A stretch of 24,915 nucleotides of DNA from a virus, in the IMG/VR virus record IMGVR_UViG_3300043446_000528, positions 1 through 24,915 of that record; one strand, 5' to 3'. Below the pieces are notes generated by a model. The model saw only the letters and a program-made list of their open reading frames with translations, did no database searches and had not been told where the DNA came from. Each line of letters starts with the position of its first letter. Positions within the stretch are counted from its first letter, which is position 1. Below are positions 20,810-24,915 of the stretch, piece after piece. The translations under genes were made by a program, and so were the position numbers.

Positions 20810-22661
20810 GTCTACCTACTCGCAAAAGGCGCTGGCTGCAGCGTCTGCGCTTCTTCTTGGAGTGCCAACAGCAGCATTAGCACACACCAACTCTATCGGA
20901 TATGTTGGTGGGGGCAACGGATCAGTTACTTTCTGGTATGGTAACTGGCATCCTGGAACTACCTTCAATGAAGGAACTTTAACATTACAAGGTATTAATG
21001 GCACCAGTTTTTCTCCAACTACTGTAAACTGGTCTCAATTATCAGGAACAATGCCAAATGGATTAATTCCTGGTACAAACTATTTTACTTCCAATGGATC
21101 TCAATTAGTTCCTTATGATCCTAGTATTCAAACATCATATACTTGGCAAGGTGTAACCTTCACAGGTCTTTCTGCTGGTGATTATCAGTTTACTTATAAT
21201 GCTGCTGGATCTCCAACAGTAAACTGGATGCCTATGGATAGTATTATTCTCTCTAGTACTGTAAGTCTTTCGGCATCTGCTCTTTCTGGTGATGCTAACC
21301 AAAATGGTATTCTTGACATTTATGAAACAGGTGGAACACCTCCACCTCCAACAGTTACTTCAACTGCTGCTGGAAACTCAATTGTAACTACATCAACAAC
21401 TTATGGAACCAGAACAACTAGTGGAACTCCACATAGACACGTAATGGGTGTAGATGCGAATGGAAATCAAACTGAAACTCATTATACGGATACAGCAGTT
21501 ACAACCATTCCAACAACCACAGTTACAACGACCACAACTCCAGTTACTGTAACAACTTGGAGTGATGGATCTACTACCACAACTAATGGAACTCCAGTTG
21601 TAACTTCGGTTACTACTGATGATAATGCTGGAACAACCGTGATTACTCAAACTAATGTGATTGATTGGGTAAAAACAAGAACTTATGATGTCTCTCCTGT
21701 TTCTTCAGTTCAGCATACAGCATCTGAAAGTGGTGGAAGACAAAAAGTTAATGCTTATACCACAACGACAACTACAACCACTCCAGTTTATACTAAAGTA
21801 TATCCAAACGGAAATCCAACTGAAGTAACATTTGGATCATCAACAGTTGACGTTACTTACGCTTCTAGAGATTATTTTGGACGTATTGACCAATTAGAAG
21901 TTCTTGATGGCATCAATGATAATATCAATGGACTTCTGAATCATGAACCAACCAGAACCAAACAGAAACTGAGAGTATTTGAGAACAACCGTTTTGTTCA
22001 GTCCTATAATGCTGATGGGTATTCTGCAAATTCACAAATCTTTGGTGGTGGATTTGAATTGGATCTAAGTAAAGGTTGGACTGTTGGATATCAATACAAT
22101 AATGTAAACGTTAATCTTCGTGGGGTAGATTCAAGTACATCACAGAAGAAAGATGTTCATGGTATCTTCAATACTTTTCATGGCAATACCTTTACTCTGA
22201 ATACAAACGCTGCTCTAGCAAACAGCAACTACAATTACACCAGAAATGTGGAAGGTGTATTTAATAACGCTGGTGAAACAACGGGAACTGAGTGGTGGGT
22301 ATCTAATAGACTCTATTGGCATCTATCCAAGAATGTAAAACCATTCATTGGATATACAGTTCAGAATGTAAAGAGAAATGCTTATACCGAAACTGGTTCT
22401 CCAGAATCTGCAAGAGTTGTCTCTGCAACTGATAACACCACACACGTTGGTGAAGCAGGTCTTAAATTAGAGGCAAGATTTGGTGGTAAGAAGCACAATC
22501 TTTTTGGTGTAAGTGTTGATGGTGCTTATGCAACTGATAGTTCTTATGGTGTAACTGCTTCTATTGATTATAAGGAATTATTGATTGTTGAAGGTTCTCA
22601 TGGTGTTAATAATGGAGTTACTAACAATTCTGTTGCTGCGAGAGTTAAGTTTAGGTTCTAA
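20808..22661 (+). CDS. exported protein with predicted outer-membrane beta-barrel
   Basis: A 617-aa protein I cannot assign to a named family. Residues 1-25 look like a Sec signal peptide (MSTYSQKALAAASALLLGVP, cleavage after TAALA before His26). Residues 26-160 form a beta-rich domain (GGNGSVTFWYGNWHPGTTFN). Residues 162-173, D-A-N-Q-N-G-I-L-D-I-Y-E, match an EF-hand-type calcium loop, followed by a Pro stretch. Residues 180-345 are Thr-rich low-complexity repeats. Residues about 350-617 show alternating strands and turns (GFELDLSKGWTVGYQYNNVN; RLYWHLSKNVKPFIGYTVQN; GEAGLKLEARFG) ending in ARVKFRF, a C-terminal Phe typical of outer-membrane barrels. No ribosome site is visible. It could alternatively be an adhesin-like virion protein. 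Confidence 0.8.
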   Translation: MSTYSQKALAAASALLLGVPTAALAHTNSIGYVGGGNGSVTFWYGNWHPGTTFNEGTLTLQGINGTSFSPTTVNWSQLSGTMPNGLIPGTNYFTSNGSQLVPYDPSIQTSYTWQGVTFTGLSAGDYQFTYNAAGSPTVNWMPMDSIILSSTVSLSASALSGDANQNGILDIYETGGTPPPPTVTSTAAGNSIVTTSTTYGTRTTSGTPHRHVMGVDANGNQTETHYTDTAVTTIPTTTVTTTTTPVTVTTWSDGSTTTTNGTPVVTSVTTDDNAGTTVITQTNVIDWVKTRTYDVSPVSSVQHTASESGGRQKVNAYTTTTTTTTPVYTKVYPNGNPTEVTFGSSTVDVTYASRDYFGRIDQLEVLDGINDNINGLLNHEPTRTKQKLRVFENNRFVQSYNADGYSANSQIFGGGFELDLSKGWTVGYQYNNVNVNLRGVDSSTSQKKDVHGIFNTFHGNTFTLNTNAALANSNYNYTRNVEGVFNNAGETTGTEWWVSNRLYWHLSKNVKPFIGYTVQNVKRNAYTETGSPESARVVSATDNTTHVGEAGLKLEARFGGKKHNLFGVSVDGAYATDSSYGVTASIDYKELLIVEGSHGVNNGVTNNSVAARVKFRF

Positions 22662-22665
22662 AAAC

Positions 22666-22672
22666 CTAAATA
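22666..22672 (+). promoter_or_regulatory. T4-like late promoter (CTAAATA)
   Basis: CTAAATA lies 25 nt before the ATG at 22698. A small inverted repeat TTAGGTT/AACCTAA (22651-22669) overlaps it. The leader shares CACACGGA with the gene at 10971. Confidence 0.7.
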
Positions 22673-22697
22673 AGAGAGACTTCATCACACGGAACTG

Positions 22698-23030
22698 ATG
22701 GATAACAAAAGAGAAAAAGCTATGGGACAAGTTATTCGTATTGCGATTTTGAGTTGGTCTGCTGCTCTTCTGACTGCTAGCTATGCTGGTATGCTGTCCA
22801 AAATGGACCCAACTTTCATTGCTACTGTCTTTACTGCTTCCGCTGCTACCTTTGGTATTAATACTATGAAGAAAGGTGGCGAAGAAGAAGAAAAGAAAGA
22901 AGAACCACGTAGAGAAGAAGTTGTAGAAGCACCACCAGAACCTCCTGCTCCTGAAGCATTAACAGCATCTCTTGAAGAAAGAGTTGAAGTGTTGGAAGGT
23001 CAAGTACAACCTCGCACAGGTGGCGCATAA
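22698..23030 (+). CDS. holin-like small membrane protein with acidic tail
   Basis: A 110-aa protein with two likely membrane segments: residues about 11-31 (VIRIAILSWSAALLTASYAG) and 38-57 (PTFIATVFTASAATFGINTM). Residues 60-110 form a highly charged tail, first Glu/Lys-rich (KKGGEEEEKKEEPRREE), then Pro/Glu-rich, then a short helix (SLEERVEVLEGQVQ). Size, two spans and a hydrophilic charged tail match class II holins, and it follows the lysin genes. It may also be an unrelated membrane protein. A second start at the ATG at 22722 (MGQVIRI) is possible. The stop overlaps the next ATG by one base. Confidence 0.75.
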   Translation: MDNKREKAMGQVIRIAILSWSAALLTASYAGMLSKMDPTFIATVFTASAATFGINTMKKGGEEEEKKEEPRREEVVEAPPEPPAPEALTASLEERVEVLEGQVQPRTGGA

Positions 23031-23152
23031 TGGCAAAGTCCGCAAACAAAGGTAAAAAGGGTTCTGGTGGAGCAGGTTCTGCCAATAACAAAAAACAGAA
23101 CTCTGGAAACGCTAATGCCAATAAAGCGAAGAACGGTGGGAAGAAAAAATGA
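23030..23152 (+). CDS. very small, highly basic Lys/Asn/Gly-rich peptide
   Basis: A 40-aa protein made of only a few residue types (MAKSANKGKKGSGGAGSANN, ending KNGGKKK). It has no acidic residue and about a dozen lysines, so it is strongly positive and probably disordered. It is translationally coupled to the acidic-tailed membrane protein before it by a one-base overlap. It could bind nucleic acid, anionic lipid or the partner's Glu-rich tail. The coupling and the good ribosome site after it support reality, but low complexity makes it hard to verify by homology. Confidence 0.6.
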   Translation: MAKSANKGKKGSGGAGSANNKKQNSGNANANKAKNGGKKK

Positions 23153-23158
23153 GGTATT

Positions 23159-23359
23159 ATGCCAAGAGAATGGAATACACCCGTTCGGGAGCCTTGGAAT
23201 CCTGTAATTAAAAAGTGTCTAGATGCTGTCGATGAACATATGCGACAGCATCTCAAGACAGGTGATGAGTGGCACCTTTCTCAAGCAGAAATCTTAAGAA
23301 AATATGTTAAAGACTTAAAAGTTTGGATACATAAACAAGAAGGATGGTGGGATGAATGA
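23159..23359 (+). CDS. small hypothetical protein
   Basis: A 66-aa protein (MPREWNTPVREPWNPVIKKC...WIHKQEGWWDE), rich in Trp and His, predicted mainly helical from residue 14 on. GAGG lies 4 nt before the ATG. The stop forms an ATGA overlap with the metalloprotease gene, so the pair is probably co-translated. It has no export signal, so a direct role as chaperone of the exported protease is uncertain. No family recognised, though the general look is familiar from cyanophages. Confidence 0.75.
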   Translation: MPREWNTPVREPWNPVIKKCLDAVDEHMRQHLKTGDEWHLSQAEILRKYVKDLKVWIHKQEGWWDE

Positions 23360-24102
23360 AAAAACTCCTTACAGCAATAGGATTATCATTAAGTTTAATT
23401 ACTCCAGCATACGCAGACAAATTATTAAGTAAACAACCCACCGTTCCAGCATATAGTCTGGCAGCGATGGGTTGTATGATTTTAAGAGAGTGTACTGAAG
23501 GTGTAGAACAACTTACAGTAGATTCTGCTTCTATCAAAGGAAAAGAGTTTGATGCGTTTAGAGATGAAATTAAATCTATTCTTGCTGGACTTGATAAACT
23601 TGGTGTTCCTGTTTACATTGGACCAGCACGTTACTTTACACCAAGAACTGTAGGATTATATAAACCCGAATATAATCGGTTCTTTGTGAATGAAGAACTC
23701 CTTAAAGATCCTAGGGAGTTTCTAGGAACGATGAGACATGAAGGATGGCATACGGTTCAAGATTGTATGGGTGGTGGACTGAAGACTTCCTTTATGGCAC
23801 AAGTACATCAGGATAGTGAGATCCCTGCTTGGGTCATGAAGATGACAAAACTTTCTTATGAGAGTATGGGTCAAAGTCGTGCCGTGCCTTGGGAAGCAGA
23901 TGCTAACTGGGCAGAAGAACAAGCAAATGTAACAGCACAGAAGTTAGAAATGTGTGCTAAAGGTCCACTCTGGGAACAGATTAGACCGACACCACTTACA
24001 ATGGAATGGTTGATTGGTTGTGGGTGGATGAAACCACAAGAAGGATATAAAGAGTATGTACCTAACAAGAAATCAGATTATTGTGTAGAAGGTAAATACT
24101 GA
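23356..24102 (+). CDS. exported HExxH zinc metalloprotease-like protein
   Basis: A 248-aa protein with a classic signal peptide (MKKLLTAIGLSLSLITPAYA, cleavage after Ala20). The mature part contains MRHEGWHTVQD, with His128-Glu129-x-x-His132 as zinc-binding and catalytic site, and PWEADANWAE with Glu180 as probable third ligand, a gluzincin-like arrangement. Several Cys (40, 46, 137, 200 and two near the C-terminus) suggest disulfides outside the cytoplasm. A periplasmic or envelope peptidase is predicted, acting on host envelope proteins, phage structural proteins or peptidoglycan peptides; the substrate is unknown. It overlaps both neighbours by 1-4 nt. Confidence 0.85.
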   Translation: MKKLLTAIGLSLSLITPAYADKLLSKQPTVPAYSLAAMGCMILRECTEGVEQLTVDSASIKGKEFDAFRDEIKSILAGLDKLGVPVYIGPARYFTPRTVGLYKPEYNRFFVNEELLKDPREFLGTMRHEGWHTVQDCMGGGLKTSFMAQVHQDSEIPAWVMKMTKLSYESMGQSRAVPWEADANWAEEQANVTAQKLEMCAKGPLWEQIRPTPLTMEWLIGCGWMKPQEGYKEYVPNKKSDYCVEGKY

Positions 24103-24257
24103 TGCCACAAGAGTTTCCTTGGGGAGTAATGGCAATTCTTGTCCCAGGACTTATCTTTGTATTGTATATCATTTACTACATATTACGACTAGCATTTGAG
24201 GAAATGAAAGATGAAGAACCTAGCACTGATTCTATCAACGACAAGCCTTCTCATTAG
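24102..24257 (+). CDS. small single-span membrane protein
   Basis: A 51-aa protein with one strong membrane segment (residues 8-30, VMAILVPGLIFVLYIIYYIL) and an acidic cytoplasmic-type tail (AFEEMKDEEPSTDSINDK). It starts in a one-base overlap with the metalloprotease stop and its 3' third overlaps the next gene by 47 nt in another frame. Such nested small membrane genes near lysis functions bring to mind spanin pairs, but no lipobox is present. Too small for ordinary ORF cut-offs. Confidence 0.65.
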   Translation: MPQEFPWGVMAILVPGLIFVLYIIYYILRLAFEEMKDEEPSTDSINDKPSH

Positions 24258-24423
24258 CGGAGCACTTTGTTATGGTGCTTATGTGACTTATAAGAAAGCA
24301 GAAGCAATTCTTAACAACCCAGAACAGTTTGTTGGTAAGGTTGTAGAGAATCAAGTCAATAAGGCATTTGAAAAATTACCTATTCCTAAACTAAATACTG
24401 GCAGTATTAAGTTTCCTTTCTAA
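24211..24423 (+). CDS. small membrane-anchored protein
   Basis: A 70-aa protein with an N-terminal hydrophobic segment (MKNLALILSTTSLLISGALC, continuing YGAYV) and a polar helical remainder (KKAEAILNNPEQFVGKVVEN) ending in a Pro-rich PKLNTGSIKFPF. The hydrophobic segment is either an uncleaved anchor or a signal peptide; the sequence before the Cys (GALC) is not a good lipobox. GAGGAAATGAAAG lies before the ATG. It overlaps the upstream gene by 47 nt and its stop overlaps the nuclease ATG by one base. Function unknown; an i-spanin-like topology is possible. Confidence 0.75.
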   Translation: MKNLALILSTTSLLISGALCYGAYVTYKKAEAILNNPEQFVGKVVENQVNKAFEKLPIPKLNTGSIKFPF

Positions 24424-24854
24424 TGGATAATAAAGACCCATACATATATCGTATACGCTCAATCCATAAAGTAGTCGATGGGGACACTATTGACGCTGAC
24501 ATTGATTTGGGTTTTGACATCTCTCTCACTAAGCGAATTCGTCTTGCGGGTGTTGACACGCCAGAGAGTCGAACGGCGGATGCGAATGAGAAGAAATATG
24601 GACTTGAATCAAAAGAATGGTTGAAGCATCGCTGTGAAGGTGCTAAGAACATTCTAATCAAGACTGAACTTCCAGATTCTACTGAGAAGTATGGTAGAAT
24701 TATTGGTCACTTGTTTATCAATGGTGAAGAGACTTCACTGAATAACCAGATGATTGCTGAAGGTTATGCCTGGGAATATTCAGGGGGCACCAAAGTAAAA
24801 GATTTTGAAAAACTTAAACAAATTCGCAAATCAAAAGGAACTCTGGTAGAATAA
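24423..24854 (+). CDS. thermonuclease (SNase family)
   Basis: A 143-aa staphylococcal-nuclease-like protein, a Ca-dependent phosphodiesterase of DNA and RNA. The OB-fold core begins KVVDGDTIDADID (Asp21), then RIRLAGVDTPESRT with Arg40, Asp45 and Glu48, and EKYGRIIGHLF with Arg92, matching the SNase catalytic Arg-Glu-Arg set and calcium-binding acids. It lacks the signal peptide of secreted nucleases, so it would act in the cytoplasm, for example on host DNA or RNA, unless released at lysis. Length is typical. A late promoter motif overlaps its stop codon. Confidence 0.9.
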   Translation: MDNKDPYIYRIRSIHKVVDGDTIDADIDLGFDISLTKRIRLAGVDTPESRTADANEKKYGLESKEWLKHRCEGAKNILIKTELPDSTEKYGRIIGHLFINGEETSLNNQMIAEGYAWEYSGGTKVKDFEKLKQIRKSKGTLVE

Positions 24855-24857
24855 ATA
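24850..24857 (+). promoter_or_regulatory. T4-like late promoter (AATAAATA) overlapping the nuclease stop
   Basis: AATAAATA covers the TAA stop. It is followed within about 35 nt by a terminator, so any transcript starting here would be very short unless it reads through to genes beyond the window. Confidence 0.5.
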
Positions 24858-24861
24858 GTAA

Positions 24862-24889
24862 TACCTGTGTGGTTCGCATCTATCAGGTA
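24862..24889 (+). other. inverted repeat in the short promoter-terminator interval
   Basis: TACCTG (24862-24867) can pair with CAGGTA (24884-24889) around a 16-nt loop. With the terminator stem it gives a two-hairpin RNA of about 50 nt. This may be a small RNA or simply a leader. Confidence 0.35.
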
Positions 24890-24890
24890 G

Positions 24891-24915
24891 AAGGGGTGCT
24901 TCGGCACCTTTTCTT
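24891..24915 (+). terminator. Rho-independent terminator with TTCG loop
   Basis: AAGGGGTGC (24891-24899) pairs with GCACCTTTT (24904-24912), two G-U pairs included, around a stable TTCG tetraloop; a T-rich tail runs to the window edge. It closes the envelope and nuclease operon. Confidence 0.85.

Noticed and set aside
21480-21790. Short repeated ACAAC/ACCAC units that might suggest a CRISPR or satellite
   Set aside because: They are irregular codon repeats for Thr in the barrel protein, with no constant repeat-spacer structure.
1-24915. Insertion sequences, integrase, attachment sites or CRISPR arrays
   Set aside because: No transposase or integrase-like protein, no terminal inverted repeats with target duplications and no repeat-spacer arrays were seen; the 29-nt repeat is within homologous gene modules.

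Overview
The window looks like part of the genome of a T4-like marine cyanophage (a cyanomyovirus infecting Synechococcus or Prochlorococcus). The evidence is a T4-type replication set (DNA polymerase gp43 C-terminus, UvsX recombinase, gp41 helicase, gp61 primase), phage-type class I ribonucleotide reductase (NrdA/NrdB), a MazG pyrophosphohydrolase, a 2OG-Fe(II) oxygenase-like protein, two tRNA genes, and many copies of a T4-style late promoter (TATAAATA/CTAAATA) sitting mostly 20-35 nt before genes. The sequence is AT-rich, every convincing gene lies on the + strand, neighbouring genes commonly overlap by 1-4 bases, and no stretch over 300 nt lacks a gene. The genus and host assignment is inference from gene content.

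Layout. 1-4672: a tightly overlapping replication and nucleotide-metabolism operon (gp43 end, small ORF, uvsX, gp41, possible nuclease, mazG, small ORF, 2OG oxygenase-like). 4675-4853: tRNA-Ala(UGC) and tRNA-Leu(UAG) separated by a perfect hairpin. 4857-12793: a late-type block of large, mostly uncharacterised, probably virion-associated proteins. It includes two adjacent proteins with PD-(D/E)XK-like motifs, a nucleotidyltransferase-fold protein, a protein with an EF-hand-like loop, a cyanophage structural protein and small membrane or coiled-coil proteins. 12806-17360: primase, nrdA, nrdB and a small ORF, probably served both by read-through from late promoters and by a sigma70-like promoter inside the preceding gene, and closed by a terminator. 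17421-18557: a very basic Ala/Lys-rich protein. 18665-19114: a GIY-YIG nuclease.

19077-24915: a cell-envelope and lysis region. It holds a C39-type cysteine peptidase and a GH24 muramidase that share an N-terminal module (with an exact 29-nt DNA repeat), a 617-aa protein with a signal peptide and a predicted outer-membrane beta-barrel, a holin-like membrane protein with an acidic tail next to a 40-aa highly basic peptide, an exported HExxH metalloprotease, two overlapping small membrane proteins and a thermonuclease.

How the genes may work together: the first operon and the primase-nrd block would make DNA and dNTPs, the tRNAs would support translation of AT-rich late mRNAs, and the late block would build virions. 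The right-hand region appears devoted to remodelling and finally breaking the host envelope. The least explained and most interesting part is that envelope region: two phage proteins carry export signals (a beta-barrel and a metalloprotease), and the barrel gene has a long structured leader unlike any other late gene here.
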